Translations under genes and position numbers: made by a program
Part shown: one piece after another, positions 35,885 to 45,702 of the stretch
Position numbering within the stretch: position 1 is the first letter of the stretch
How the letters are laid out: every line of letters starts with the position of its first letter
Notes under the pieces: model-generated
What the model was told of the DNA's origin: nothing
Seen by the model: only the letters and a program-made list of their open reading frames with translations
The model's database searches: none
Source of the DNA: Proteobacteria bacterium UBA1844
GTDB taxonomy: Bacteria; Pseudomonadota; Gammaproteobacteria; Steroidobacterales; Woeseiaceae
DNA length: 64,000 bases
Reading direction: 5' to 3'
Assembly: GCA_002338615.1 (NCBI GenBank)
Contig: DDIS01000177.1
Location: 1 to 64,000, forward strand

Positions 35885-36502
35885 ATGTTCAGGAATAGAT
35901 TATTGACAACGCTGGCCGCAGGGCTCGTCCTGTCATTCGGGGGCGCTGCTTTCGCCGACAATTCGGCAAGCAACGCGATCAATATGTTTGGCGGTCCGGT
36001 TTACGACGGCGCGCCCGCGCTCGAAGTGACCGCGGCACTGGTCGAGGCCGGAGGTGGCGCCGAGAACTTCACGTTCGCGGCGGCGCTGGTATCGATGCTG
36101 GGTGAGGACACCGTCAATGGCGAAGTGGCAAAGCTGAACAAGCAGTATGGCGAGGAGGACGTCACCGACTTCATCAATGGCATGACATTTGCCGTCAAGG
36201 ACGGACTCAAACGGGCTACCGAGGCCGGTGTCAGTTTGCCGGCTGCGCCTGAAAACCTGACCGGCGTGGAGCTCGCGAAGACGCTGGTACAAGCTGGCAC
36301 TACCGCCGACGGAACATTCTGGTCCGGCTACCTGTTTGACAAAGCACTGTCACACCCGATCCACAACCAGGTCATGGGTGATATCGAAGTGAAATTTGGC
36401 CACGCTACCGACGAGAATACCCACAAGATCCTCAATCAGGCCATGTACGATGTAGCCCAGGCACTGGGCATGACGGACGTCAAACTGGCGTCACTGCACT
36501 GA
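35885..36502 (+). CDS. Exported protein of the TrmB operon (205 aa)
   Basis: No family recognised. A clean signal peptide (MFRNRLLTTLAAGLVLSFGG, cleavage near AAFA) leads a helical mature protein. Its parts include APALEVTAALVEAGGGAENF, LGEDTVNGEVAKLNKQYGEE, a conserved-looking WSGYLFDKALSHPIHNQVMG and KILNQAMYDVAQALGMTDV. His and Asp residues in SHPIHNQV and KFGHATDENTHK could hold a ligand or metal. AAAGGAGA precedes the ATG. It begins 40 bases after the TrmB gene and ends before a terminator, so it is a two-gene unit and the likely effector of that regulator. Confidence 0.82.
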   Translation: MFRNRLLTTLAAGLVLSFGGAAFADNSASNAINMFGGPVYDGAPALEVTAALVEAGGGAENFTFAAALVSMLGEDTVNGEVAKLNKQYGEEDVTDFINGMTFAVKDGLKRATEAGVSLPAAPENLTGVELAKTLVQAGTTADGTFWSGYLFDKALSHPIHNQVMGDIEVKFGHATDENTHKILNQAMYDVAQALGMTDVKLASLH

Positions 36503-36550
36503 GCGCTAGCATCTGACAAGGCCCGGCCAGAGCCTGCCCGCGCGCACCGC

Positions 36551-36582
36551 GGACCAGGAACACGAGGTTCCTGGTCCGTTTT
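36551..36582 (+). terminator. Rho-independent terminator of the TrmB operon
   Basis: GGACCAGGAAC, loop acgag, GTTCCTGGTCC: a perfect 11-bp stem followed by GTTTTG. It lies 48 bases after the stop of the secreted-protein gene. Confidence 0.88.
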
Positions 36583-37009
36583 GCGTTAGTGGCCACGAAT
36601 GGTCGCCAAATCGACCTGCGCCTCGCCGCAAGTCGTTGATTGATGCGCTGACCAACTGCGAAGCACTTGACCGGGTGCGTACACGGCGGTCGTGCGACCA
36701 CAAATGCTTGCATTTACCTGGACCACAGGAACAGAATCCGCTGTGCAAGAACTGGTCACCATCAAGCTCTCCACAGCTGGTGCCGAAACAGCGATCGAAA
36801 TACGTCATGACCGCATTCCCGATAATGATAAAAGGACACAACACCGCGCCGGATGGGATGCTTGTCTTGCAGGACTGAACCAGTACCTGCAGCGCCGTAA
36901 TAGTTTCGACACCTGACCGGCCCATACGCAATGCGGCGCGTGGAGAATCATGTGGCTGGTCGGTCTGCGGCTTCGGCCGCGCGAGGCACAGAGAGGTTGT
37001 CACCCTCCC
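36583..37009. other. Gene-free stretch before the SLC13 permease
   Basis: About 430 bases. Open frames here (for example 36506-37003 minus and 36692-36916 plus) have no ribosome sites, no recognisable motifs and low-complexity or Cys/Trp-rich content unlike the neighbours. No repeat or RNA structure stands out. The promoter of the permease is presumably here. Confidence 0.5.
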
Positions 37010-38800
37010 ATGTCACTATCGTTGCATGCTATCGCCGCAATCGTGCTAACGGTTGGTGCGTTGATCCTGATTTCGCGCGACAAAGTCCCGCTGGAATATT
37101 CCGCAGCCGCGATCCTGGTGGTAGCTGTTGTCGGCTTCGAGCTGTTTCCTGTACCGGAGCCGAGCAAATTGCGCGGCGTCAATTTCCTCGCGGGCTTCGG
37201 CAATGAAGCGCTGATTGCGATTTGCCTGTTGCTGATGCTTGCCAAAGGTGTTGAGGCGAGTGGTGCTTTGCAGCAAGTAGGCCGGTTTCTGACACACATC
37301 TGGCTCAACAACCGTTCACTCGCCCTGCTCGCGACATTAGTATTTGCCGCAAGCGTCAGCGCATTCGCCAATAACACACCGATCGTCGTCATGCTGTTGC
37401 CGATTCTCGTTGGCGTTGCACATCGTATTGGCACTGCGCCATCGAAAATGCTGATGCCGGTTGGCTTTGCAACCATCATCGGTGGCATGTCAACCACGAT
37501 CGGCACATCCACAAACCTGCTGGTCGTTTCCGTTGCAGAAGAAATGGGCCTGCCGCGCATCGGCATGTTCGACTTCTTCGTGCCGGCCCTCTTCGCGACA
37601 TTTGTGGGCATCCTCTACCTTTGGTTGTTTCTGCCGAGGATCCTGCCTGAGAGGGCGACGCCACTCGAGGGTACGGAGTCACGTGTATTCGAATCGAGTG
37701 TCGTGATCGATGCCGGCAGTGCGCTTGTTGGCATGAAGCTTCCGGACGCATTGCGCCAGATTGGCGGCGGAATCCGCGTACTTCGGGTCCAGCGAGGCAC
37801 CAGGCATGAGTTGGTACGTCTGCCGACACTTACGCTTAAAGCGCAAGATCGCCTGTTCATCCGTGGCACGCCAGAGTACATCGAGGCAGTGCAGCGTGCC
37901 GCCGGGAGCCCCGTTACCGACAGCGAGCTGAAACGTGCGCCGGATGAACGGCTCATCGAAATCGTCGTAACACGGGATTCACCGCTGCATCGTAAGCACT
38001 TGTCAGAACTGCAGCCGGACCTGTTGCGCGGATTGTATCCCGTTGGCTGGTACCGGCCAGGACAACAAACCATGACCCGTATCGAGCAGAGCAGTAATCC
38101 CTTGTTGCGCACCGGGGATGTACTGTTGTTGCAGGGGCAGCGACAGGATGTGCAGACGCTGATGGAGAAAGCGAACATGCTGGTGCTCGCAAGAACAATC
38201 CACGTGCCTCGTGTTTCCAAAGCGCCGTTGTCCGTCGGCATCATGGTCGGCGTCGTCATCGTGGCCGCACTCGGTATCCTGCCGATCGTCGCGAGCGCGC
38301 TTTGCGGAGTGGGACTGATGCTCGTCACGCGTTGCCTGACATGGGGCGAGGCCTGGCAAGCCATAGATACGCGCCTTGCGTTGGTGATTGTTGCGAGTCT
38401 TGCGCTGGGGACTGCCCTGGTTGGGACCGGCGCGGCAGCGTTTTTGGCACAGAGCTTCGTGCTACTCATCGAGGGCCTGCCAGCACCCGTCGTCCTGAGT
38501 GCACTGTTGTTGCTGATTGCGCTTCTGACCGAAGTCGTCACCAATAATGCCGTAGCAATTATCGGCACACCGATAGCCATCGGCGTTGCTCACCAGCTCG
38601 GTTTGCCGCCGACGCCGTTCGTACTGGCGGTGCTTTTCGGCGCCAACATGAGCTACCTGACTCCGATCGGTTACCAGACGAATTTGCTCGTGATGAGTGC
38701 GGGGGGCTATCGGTTTTCGGACTTCTTTCGCGGTGGATTGCCGTTGCAGATACTGATGTGGCTCGTATTATCGATGATACTCACCTGGCTGTATCTATAG
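37010..38800 (+). CDS. SLC13/DASS-type anion permease with two RCK-C domains (596 aa)
   Basis: Inner-membrane secondary transporter, probably for sulfate, dicarboxylate or a related anion. About five membrane helices from residue 3 on precede a family signature, NNTPIVVMLLPILVGVAHRI and GMSTTIGTSTNLLVVSVAEE. Two cytoplasmic TrkA-C/RCK-C regulatory domains follow (about 200-360; VLRVQRGTRHELVRLP, LIEIVVTRDSPLHRKHLSEL). A second helical half has the mirrored signature EVVTNNAVAIIGTPIAIGVA and LTPIGYQTNLLVMSAGGY. This double-TrkA-C layout is typical of bacterial SLC13 permeases. ATG 37010 chosen because the first helix starts there; the frame opens at 36950. Confidence 0.9.
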   Translation: MSLSLHAIAAIVLTVGALILISRDKVPLEYSAAAILVVAVVGFELFPVPEPSKLRGVNFLAGFGNEALIAICLLLMLAKGVEASGALQQVGRFLTHIWLNNRSLALLATLVFAASVSAFANNTPIVVMLLPILVGVAHRIGTAPSKMLMPVGFATIIGGMSTTIGTSTNLLVVSVAEEMGLPRIGMFDFFVPALFATFVGILYLWLFLPRILPERATPLEGTESRVFESSVVIDAGSALVGMKLPDALRQIGGGIRVLRVQRGTRHELVRLPTLTLKAQDRLFIRGTPEYIEAVQRAAGSPVTDSELKRAPDERLIEIVVTRDSPLHRKHLSELQPDLLRGLYPVGWYRPGQQTMTRIEQSSNPLLRTGDVLLLQGQRQDVQTLMEKANMLVLARTIHVPRVSKAPLSVGIMVGVVIVAALGILPIVASALCGVGLMLVTRCLTWGEAWQAIDTRLALVIVASLALGTALVGTGAAAFLAQSFVLLIEGLPAPVVLSALLLLIALLTEVVTNNAVAIIGTPIAIGVAHQLGLPPTPFVLAVLFGANMSYLTPIGYQTNLLVMSAGGYRFSDFFRGGLPLQILMWLVLSMILTWLYL

Positions 38801-38855
38801 GGCCCAGCAGATTCAGGTGCCTGGCAGGCAAGCGACGTCATCATGAACCTGCACA

Positions 38856-39734
38856 CTACTGATCAAACAGTGAAGAAAAGTACAGCCGGAATCCCTCGAA
38901 CTTTGCTTTGTTATCCGCCGGGTTCGCATCATTTCCTGCCCCGCGCCGGTACGCGATACCAACGCGCTCCAGGCTCAAACGCCAGAGCTGGAATGGCTTG
39001 CTCGGATAAATTGCAAAGCCGATTTCGAGATCGTTGCGGATTTGCGAACGGACTTCGTCAATTGCATTGAGGGAAAGCTCGTCCAGGTAGTGCGACGCGG
39101 AAATATGGGTTACGAGCCGGGTAGGGCCTGCCTTCATTGCCCAGGCATCGATGCCGAGTTCAAATTCGACGGCAAGCGTCAGTGGCAGGAGTTGCCGCTG
39201 GCGGTCACGGTCACTGTCATAGCCAATGTAATCGAGCGCCGCAATCAGGTTCCAGCGCCGAGCAGGGGGTCCCAGTCTATAGCGGGTCCGAACGCCGGCC
39301 CGATATATCAATGCCTTTTCCTCGCCATCGAGTCTCGCGCCGCCGCCGAGGTTGGCCGTTCCGCGCAGAGTCCAGCGCTCGTTCATCTCAAACGTTGCCT
39401 TGATACCGGGTACCAGTGAAAACGTTGCGATGTTGCCGGGATCGAGGGATTCCGGGAGGTCACCAAGGTCGAAGTTGCTGAGGCCAAGTGCCGCCGGAAG
39501 AAGCAGTTCAAGCCTGGCGCGGCGTGGCGATGCGCCGGGCAGGGAGCCCTCGCGCAAGATCCAGGTCGGCGCGTACTCAATGAGAAACACGCTTTCCTGA
39601 TTGTCAAAATTGTAAACGCCGGTACCGAGAAAGGGTGCGAGCGCCCAGTGCTGGACAGCGACGTCGGCACGTTCCTGTGCCGTCGCCGCGCCAGCCAGAA
39701 GGGCCAACAAAACCGCTGGTACGAGTGATTTCAT
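38856..39734 (-). CDS. Putative outer-membrane beta-barrel protein (292 aa)
   Basis: Unknown exported protein. A signal peptide (MKSLVPAVLLALLAGAATAQ) precedes amphipathic strands spaced as in a small barrel: HWALAPFLGTGVYNF, VFLIEYAPTWILRE, RARLELLLPAALGLSNF, IKATFEMNERWTLRGTANLG, RRWNLIAALDYIGYDSDRD, FELGIDAWAMKAGP. It ends GFRLYFSSLFDQ with aromatic residues near the terminus. I start at ATG 39734; the open frame reaches 39827 but the added part is not signal-like. It converges on the SLC13 permease gene; a link is not evident. Confidence 0.78.
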   Translation of the reverse strand: MKSLVPAVLLALLAGAATAQERADVAVQHWALAPFLGTGVYNFDNQESVFLIEYAPTWILREGSLPGASPRRARLELLLPAALGLSNFDLGDLPESLDPGNIATFSLVPGIKATFEMNERWTLRGTANLGGGARLDGEEKALIYRAGVRTRYRLGPPARRWNLIAALDYIGYDSDRDRQRQLLPLTLAVEFELGIDAWAMKAGPTRLVTHISASHYLDELSLNAIDEVRSQIRNDLEIGFAIYPSKPFQLWRLSLERVGIAYRRGAGNDANPADNKAKFEGFRLYFSSLFDQ

Positions 39735-39765
39735 CGCCCAAGTATGGACGATATCTGCGCTGTGG

Positions 39766-42204
39766 CTACTCGTAGCGTAATGCAAGTACCGGACGCGAAC
39801 GAGCGGCCTTGCCTGCCTGGAGCGCAATGGTTATCCAGGCAGCTGCGAGTGCGACCAAGGCGCTCGCAACAAACAACCAGGCCCAGTCCGCAAAAGGCGC
39901 CTGGTATGCGAAGCGCCCGAGCCAGCGTTGCATGAAGAAGTACGCTACTGGCCAGGCAATGACGTTGGCAATCAGAACGAGTCGTGTGAAGTCCGCAGTC
40001 AGGAGCAGGATGATGTCCTTGACCGACGCACCCATGACTTTGCGAATGCCAATTTCCTTGGTCCGCCGCTCGGTGGTGAATGATGCCAGTCCAAACAGAC
40101 CAAGCGTTGCGACGAACACTGCAAACAGGGAGAAGATCGCAAACATTCTTGCCTGTTTTGCTTCAGCGCGATAGCGCGCCTCGAACTGGTCATCCAGAAA
40201 CTGCCAGTCTATTGGCGAATCCGGTACCAGGCGCGCCCAGGTCTTCTCGATGTGTTCGATCGCCGCTGTCGGGTCGCCCGGCGCGATCCTGATAGAGAGA
40301 TTGCGTGCGTAATTCGGGTTTGGTTCGGCGTAGACCGTGGCCTTCATTTTATCGTGCAGTGACGAAAAGTGAATGTCCGGAATGACGCCGATGATCTCGC
40401 GGTCGATAAACAGGTCGAGGTCGCGGCTCATCGGCTGGCGGATTACCTTGCCAATCGCTTCCTCTGGTGTCCAGTTGAAGCGACGTGCGGCGGATTCGTT
40501 GAGGACCGCATAACCCTTGACCACCGGATTCTCTTTACTGGGTGTTTCTATACGCACTTCGTTCGGGCGAAAAGTGCGGCCCGCGAGGAACTTGATCTTG
40601 TAGTGATCGAACCAGTGCGCATCCACTTTTATATCCGCGATACCAAGGACACTATCCGGTGTTATCTGCTCCCCTTCGGCAACATAGCCGGAACCATCGA
40701 GGTTCTGCATGCTTGGCACACGTGACGAAAAAACAACCGACTCGATATCCGGGTGCGCTTCCAGCTCGGTCCGAAGCGGCTCGTAGGTTTGCCACAGATC
40801 CGAGAAGAAAGGCAGCCCGGTGACGATGTTGCGGGATTTGTCATAGCCGAGGTCAACATTTTTCGCGTAGTGCATCTGCGCCATGACAACACCGGTGGCG
40901 ATCAGCAGTACTATCGATGTTGCAAACTGGAAGACCACCAGCAAGCGGCGCAGCAGCGCAGAACTGCCTGCCTCCGAGGCACCCTTCAGCACCGCCGCCG
41001 GTCGAAAATGCGAGAGGTAAAATGCCGGGTAGCTGCCCGCCACCAGGCCGACCAGCAATGTCCCACCGAGCAGCCAGGCAAGGCTTTCTGGCTCGGCGAG
41101 CGAAAAGTGCAGCGGCTTCTCGAGAAAGGCTGCGAACGACGGTAAGGTCAGCTCAACGATAGCGACCGCCAGCAGCATGGCCAGGGCGCTCATCAGGATG
41201 GACTCACCGAGAAACTGCATAATGAGCTGGCGTCGGCTTGCGCCGACGACTTTGCGAATGCCGACCTCTTTCGCCCGCTGCGTTGAACGAGCCGTCGTCA
41301 AATTCATGAAATTGACGCAGGCGATGAGCAACACTACGAACGCGACGGCCGAGAAGGTATAGACAACGGCATAGCTGCCGTTTACGCGCCACTCCGCATC
41401 CCGATTTGACGTCAGGTAAATCTCGGTCAAAGGCTGAAGATGCAATGCACCGTCTTTTGCTGCGTCTTCCCCCCTATGTTTGATCAAAAAATCCGGCAGC
41501 CGTTCCTCCAGGTGCGCCGCGTTATAGCCAACCGGTAACCTGATATACGTGTAGTAGTTGTTGCTGCCCCAGCTCTCGAACTCGTCCTCGCCCAGGATCA
41601 TCGGGATCGCTGCCGAGGAAAGCAGCGCTTCGAAACGCATATGTGTATTGTCCGGAATATCCTCGATGATGGCCGTTACGGTCAGGTCCATCTGGCCCAT
41701 GATATTCAGGGATTTGCCGATTGGATCTTCATTGCCGAACAGACGCTTTGCCATACGTTGCGACAGCACCAGGTCTGTCGGTCGCGCCAGCGCCGTTCCA
41801 GGGTCGCCAATAATGAATTTCAGATTGAAGAAGTCAAAAACGTTCGGGTCTGCGATCGCGAAGTTATCTTCCTGAATAAGCTCGCCGTCCTTCCTCAGCG
41901 TTACATCGCCAACATCCATGATGCGGGTGACGTCTTCGATTTCGGGAAAGTCTTGCTTCAGTAACGGGCCAATCGGAGGCGCGATGGGCGCCAGCCGCAG
42001 ATCATTGCCGTAAAAATCACGGGTTACGCGATGGATGCGATCGGCATTCGTCCATTGCTTGTCGTACGATAATTCGTAGCCGACGAACACTGTGATAATG
42101 ATGCAGCAGGCGAGGCCAATCGCTAGCCCGAGAATATTGATCGAGCTGAACAGCGGGTTTCCGGCAATATTGCGCAGCGCAATTTTCAGGTAGTTCCTAA
42201 ACAT
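39766..42204 (-). CDS. MacB/FtsX-type ABC transporter permease (812 aa)
   Basis: Membrane subunit of a type VII (MacB-like) ABC system, with two FtsX modules. An N-terminal helix ([20 protein letters not shown]) leads to a periplasmic MacB-type domain (about 45-270). The first FtsX helices follow ([20 protein letters not shown] with the coupling motif [18 protein letters not shown]). A central helix near 430 and a second periplasmic domain precede the second FtsX block ([20 protein letters not shown]). Such proteins are mechanotransmitters driving export of peptides or lipophilic compounds through an outer-membrane partner. It overlaps the ATPase gene by 8 bases; the operon is hlyD-like, ATPase, permease under a sigma-54 promoter. 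Confidence 0.92.
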   Translation of the reverse strand: MFRNYLKIALRNIAGNPLFSSINILGLAIGLACCIIITVFVGYELSYDKQWTNADRIHRVTRDFYGNDLRLAPIAPPIGPLLKQDFPEIEDVTRIMDVGDVTLRKDGELIQEDNFAIADPNVFDFFNLKFIIGDPGTALARPTDLVLSQRMAKRLFGNEDPIGKSLNIMGQMDLTVTAIIEDIPDNTHMRFEALLSSAAIPMILGEDEFESWGSNNYYTYIRLPVGYNAAHLEERLPDFLIKHRGEDAAKDGALHLQPLTEIYLTSNRDAEWRVNGSYAVVYTFSAVAFVVLLIACVNFMNLTTARSTQRAKEVGIRKVVGASRRQLIMQFLGESILMSALAMLLAVAIVELTLPSFAAFLEKPLHFSLAEPESLAWLLGGTLLVGLVAGSYPAFYLSHFRPAAVLKGASEAGSSALLRRLLVVFQFATSIVLLIATGVVMAQMHYAKNVDLGYDKSRNIVTGLPFFSDLWQTYEPLRTELEAHPDIESVVFSSRVPSMQNLDGSGYVAEGEQITPDSVLGIADIKVDAHWFDHYKIKFLAGRTFRPNEVRIETPSKENPVVKGYAVLNESAARRFNWTPEEAIGKVIRQPMSRDLDLFIDREIIGVIPDIHFSSLHDKMKATVYAEPNPNYARNLSIRIAPGDPTAAIEHIEKTWARLVPDSPIDWQFLDDQFEARYRAEAKQARMFAIFSLFAVFVATLGLFGLASFTTERRTKEIGIRKVMGASVKDIILLLTADFTRLVLIANVIAWPVAYFFMQRWLGRFAYQAPFADWAWLFVASALVALAAAWITIALQAGKAARSRPVLALRYE

Positions 42205-42904
42205 GGCGGGCCTCGCTTTTCTGTTTCAGGTCCACAACGTTTTCCGACAGAATCCGGCCATCGAGCATGTGTACGACGCGGCTGGCGTGTTCAGCATGGC
42301 TCGGGTCATGGGTCACCATGACAATGGTCGTACCATCCGCATTGAGTTTGCCGAGCAGGTCCAGCACTTCCTCACCGTTTCTGGTGTCGAGGTTGCCGGT
42401 AGGCTCATCCGCCAGGATCAGTTTTGGACCGGTAACCACGGCACGTGCCACGGCGACGCGTTGCTGCTGACCGCCACTAAGTTGCTGCGGACGATGGGTC
42501 GCCCGGTGCGCGATATTCACGCTTTCCATCACTTCCTGGACACGCTTGTCCCGGTCCGCCAATGGTATCTTGTGATAGAGCAGCGGCAACGCCACGTTCT
42601 CCGCGACCGACAGCTCGTCGATGAGGTTGAAGCTCTGGAATATGAAGCCGATGTTGTGTTTACGCACATTGGCGAGGTGGCGTTCCGAGCTCTTCGAAAT
42701 ATCTTCGCCGAGAAAACGGTAGGAACCTGAGCTCGGCGTATCGAGCATGCCCAGCACGTTAAGCATTGTCGACTTGCCACAGCCCGACGGCCCCATGATC
42801 GCAATAAATTCGCCGCTCATAATTTCCAGGTTGATGTCGTTCAGTGCCGTGGTTTCAATATCGGCTGTGCGATACGCCTTGGAGATATCGTGTAGTTCAA
42901 TCAT
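42197..42904 (-). CDS. MacB/LolD-type ABC transporter ATPase (235 aa)
   Basis: Nucleotide-binding subunit for the FtsX-type permease that follows. Walker A is GPSGCGKST, the Q-loop [14 protein letters not shown], the signature [14 protein letters not shown], Walker [13 protein letters not shown] and the switch His lies in [16 protein letters not shown]. Length is typical of LolD/MacB ATPases. It begins 46 bases after the HlyD-like gene and overlaps the permease start, in keeping with one polycistronic mRNA. Confidence 0.95.
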   Translation of the reverse strand: MIELHDISKAYRTADIETTALNDINLEIMSGEFIAIMGPSGCGKSTMLNVLGMLDTPSSGSYRFLGEDISKSSERHLANVRKHNIGFIFQSFNLIDELSVAENVALPLLYHKIPLADRDKRVQEVMESVNIAHRATHRPQQLSGGQQQRVAVARAVVTGPKLILADEPTGNLDTRNGEEVLDLLGKLNADGTTIVMVTHDPSHAEHASRVVHMLDGRILSENVVDLKQKSEARHV

Positions 42905-42950
42905 GGTCTTGCCCCCTGGTATTGGTGTTAGCTATTGTCGTGATCGAAAA

Positions 42951-44228
42951 TCAGCGATCGATAAACAGGCGATCGACGGAGATAAATGAGGAGTACGACG
43001 AAATGATGACTTCGTCGCCGTCCTGGAGCCCGGCAAGGACCTCAATGCTGTTCGGATTACGGCGCCCAAGCTGCACGGTGCGGCGTTCCGCCACGCTGCG
43101 ATCGCCATTCAGGACAAAGACCCATGCGCCACCGGTGTCGTTGAAAAAAGGTCCGTTGGGCAACAGCAACGCCTGCTCCGAGGTATCGCCGAGCACGAGC
43201 CGCATTTGCAGCGTCTGGCCACGCCGGATGTTCTTCGGGGCCTCACCAACAAAGCGCAAATCGACGCGGAACTGCGACGACTGCACCTCGGGATAAATCT
43301 TGTTGACCTCCAGCAGATAGTCTTCGCCACGGGATTCGAGTTGCGCCTGCTGCCCGATCCGCACCCGTCCGAGGTAGAACTCGTTGACCAGCGCCGATGT
43401 CTTAAAGTGTTCGACATCATCGATCTGGCCAAGGCGTTCGCCGCGCGCCTTCGATTCGCCAATCTCTGCATTCAGCGATGTGAGCTGACCGGCACGCGGT
43501 GCCCGCACCAGGAGGTTATCGAGATTCGATCGCGCCAGCGCCAGGTTCTTCTCGAGTTGCTCCACGGAGCCCTGCAGCTGTTCTATCTGCGCAATACGGA
43601 TCTTCTCGTCCTGTTGCTGGCTTTCGCGCGTAACGACGCGCCGCCCCTTCCAGTAGTCGAGTTCGTCAACCGCATCCTGGTATTCATTCTTCGATATAAA
43701 CTGTTTGCCATTGAGTTCTTCGTAGCGTTCGACCAGGCGCGTGAGGCGTACGATCTGGTAATCGAACTCGATGAGTTCCGCTTTCAGGCTCAGCCGATTT
43801 TGCTCGATGGCGAGTTGCGTATTGCGCAGATTATTGAGCTGCTCACTCACCTCGGCTTCGCGCGCGATGACATCCAGCTGCAGGCTGGTATTCGACAGCT
43901 CCACCAGTGGTTGACCCTGCTCCACAACGGCGCCTTCCTCGACCAGTACCGCCTCCACACGCCCGCCCTCGATAGCATCCAGGAACACGGTGCGTTCGGG
44001 TTCAACCGACGCGCGCAGCGGAATGAAATCCTCGAATGTGCCATTCGCGACCGTGGCCGTGCGAATGCGTTGCCCGTCAAGCGTGAAGGACGTGGAGCGG
44101 TCCGTGGCGAGCCATGCAAACGCGGCCACCGCCAGGGCCACGGCAATGCCACCTGCAATGTACAGCGGTCGCCGCTTGGGCCGCTCGATAACCCGGTCCA
44201 TGCCCGGCGTCGGTTGTCGTTCGCTCAT
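42951..44228 (-). CDS. HlyD-type periplasmic adaptor subunit (425 aa)
   Basis: Membrane-fusion protein joining the MacB-like exporter to an outer-membrane channel. One N-terminal membrane helix (PLYIAGGIAVALAVAAFAWL), a split biotinyl-lipoyl domain (AVLVEEGAVVEQGQPLVEL and LVRAPRAGQLTSLNAEIG), a long alpha-hairpin coiled coil (about 120-245), a beta-barrel (RVRIGQQAQLESRGEDYLLE) and a membrane-proximal domain. No TolC-like gene is next to it. The sigma-54 promoter at 44241-44256 puts transcription start near 44230, only about two bases before the ATG at 44228. The in-frame ATG at 44201 (MDRVIERPKR) may therefore be the true start, unless the message is nearly leaderless. Confidence 0.9.
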   Translation of the reverse strand: MSERQPTPGMDRVIERPKRRPLYIAGGIAVALAVAAFAWLATDRSTSFTLDGQRIRTATVANGTFEDFIPLRASVEPERTVFLDAIEGGRVEAVLVEEGAVVEQGQPLVELSNTSLQLDVIAREAEVSEQLNNLRNTQLAIEQNRLSLKAELIEFDYQIVRLTRLVERYEELNGKQFISKNEYQDAVDELDYWKGRRVVTRESQQQDEKIRIAQIEQLQGSVEQLEKNLALARSNLDNLLVRAPRAGQLTSLNAEIGESKARGERLGQIDDVEHFKTSALVNEFYLGRVRIGQQAQLESRGEDYLLEVNKIYPEVQSSQFRVDLRFVGEAPKNIRRGQTLQMRLVLGDTSEQALLLPNGPFFNDTGGAWVFVLNGDRSVAERRTVQLGRRNPNSIEVLAGLQDGDEVIISSYSSFISVDRLFIDR

Positions 44229-44240
44229 GGCTTCATTGGC

Positions 44241-44256
44241 AGCAAGGGGCGTGCCA
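44241..44256 (-). promoter_or_regulatory. Sigma-54 (-24/-12) promoter of the exporter operon
   Basis: TGGCACGCCCCTTGCT on the minus strand fits the consensus TGGCAC-N5-TTGCW at every conserved position, with GG at 44255-44254 and GC at 44243-44242. It lies in the space between the exporter operon and the divergent NtrC-type activator gene. A possible upstream site is the GTG-N12-CAC dyad near 44329-44350 (GTGTCC...GATCAC on the minus strand). Confidence 0.87.
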
Positions 44257-44367
44257 ATCCCTGATACAAATTAAATCAACAGCTTACAAGTCGTCTTGAC
44301 GCAAGCGGTGTACGATTTCGCAAAAAAAGTGATCGATTCCGGACACTTCAGGGACTAGAGTTCGCGT

Positions 44368-45702
44368 ATGAGCAACACGGCCACCATCCTGATCGTCGAT
44401 GACGATCGTGACGTCCTGACGGCTGCGCGGCTGCTGCTCCAGAGCCATTACGGTCGCGTACTCACGACCAGCAATCCCGAAGACATTCCTGCCCGGATGC
44501 GGGCGGAAAAAATTGACGTGTTCCTGCTCGACATGAATTTCGCGATCGGCCGCAACACGGGCGCCGAGGGTTTGCATTGGCTGCAAGCCATCCTGCAACG
44601 CGATCCCGATGCCGTGGTGGTGTTGATGACGGCTTTCGGTGACCTGAATACAGCAGTGACCGCAATGCGCGAAGGCGCCGCCGATTTCGTACTTAAGCCC
44701 TGGCAGAATGACAAACTGGTCGCGACCCTGCGGGTCGCCTCGGAGTTGCGACGCAGTCGCGCGCGCGTCGCTGCTCTCAGCGAGGCAAGCCCTGCCGGTG
44801 AAATGATCGCCGAGTCAGCGGCAATGCGGTCCGTGCTGAATGTCATTGCACGTGTCGCGCCGACGGATGCAACCGTTCTGATCCGCGGTGAAAACGGTAC
44901 CGGCAAGGAACTGGTGGCGCGTGCGTTGTATCAACAGTCGCGGCGTGCGGACAAGGTACTTGTTGCGGTGGATCTCGGTGCCATTTCGGAATCGCTGTTC
45001 GAAAGCGAACTCTTCGGCCACCGTCAGGGCGCGTTTACCGGTGCCGAGCGGGATCGAGCCGGCCGCTTCCAGGCGGCCGACGGTGGCACACTGTTTCTCG
45101 ACGAAATTGGCAACCTGTCTGCCGCCCTGCAAACGCGGCTGTTACGCGCACTGGAAGCGAAAGAAGTAACGCCACTCGGCGCCGACCGGCCTGTCGCGGT
45201 TGATGTGCGACTGATTGCGGCGAGCAACCAGCCACTCGAGGCGCTGGTACAGCAAGGCCGGTTTCGCGAAGATCTGCTGTACCGGATCAATACCATTGAA
45301 ATACACCTGCCACCGTTGCGCGACAGGCAAGACGACCTCAGGCCGCTGGCGGAACATTTTATTCGACGAGTGGCGCAAAAACACCAGCTGCCGATGCGGC
45401 CACTGTCCGCCGACGGCCTGGCAGCACTGCGTCAACACAACTGGCCCGGGAATATTCGCGAGTTGTCGCACACAATCGAGCGCGCGATGCTGCTGGGCGA
45501 GGGCGACGTGATCGGTGCCGACGACCTCAATTTGACAACAGCCAGGCGTGGCAAACCGGCAGCACTGAACCTTGAGGCTAACGAACGCTACCTGATCGAA
45601 TTCGCTTTGAGAACAGCGCAGGGCAATATTTCGCACGCGGCCACGGCGCTCGGCATAACACGCGCTGCGCTGTACCGACGCATCGAAAAATTCGGCTTGT
45701 GA
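44368..45702 (+). CDS. NtrC-type sigma-54-dependent response regulator (444 aa)
   Basis: Transcription activator that remodels sigma-54 polymerase. The receiver domain (about 1-120) has the acidic pair DDDRD and the phospho-acceptor Asp in FLLDMNFAIG. The AAA+ domain has Walker A GENGTGKE, the sigma-54 contact GAFTGA, Walker B GGTLFLDEIGNL and the Arg finger region FREDLLYRINTIEIHLPPLR. The C-terminal Fis-type helix-turn-helix is NISHAATALGITRAALYRRI. It overlaps the kinase gene (GTGA). The divergent exporter operon with a consensus sigma-54 promoter is its probable target. Confidence 0.95.
   Translation: MSNTATILIVDDDRDVLTAARLLLQSHYGRVLTTSNPEDIPARMRAEKIDVFLLDMNFAIGRNTGAEGLHWLQAILQRDPDAVVVLMTAFGDLNTAVTAMREGAADFVLKPWQNDKLVATLRVASELRRSRARVAALSEASPAGEMIAESAAMRSVLNVIARVAPTDATVLIRGENGTGKELVARALYQQSRRADKVLVAVDLGAISESLFESELFGHRQGAFTGAERDRAGRFQAADGGTLFLDEIGNLSAALQTRLLRALEAKEVTPLGADRPVAVDVRLIAASNQPLEALVQQGRFREDLLYRINTIEIHLPPLRDRQDDLRPLAEHFIRRVAQKHQLPMRPLSADGLAALRQHNWPGNIRELSHTIERAMLLGEGDVIGADDLNLTTARRGKPAALNLEANERYLIEFALRTAQGNISHAATALGITRAALYRRIEKFGL

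Noticed and set aside
36506..37003. 165-codon minus-strand frame in the gap before the SLC13 permease
   Set aside because: It crosses the terminator stem at 36551-36577, has no ribosome site and shows no recognisable fold.
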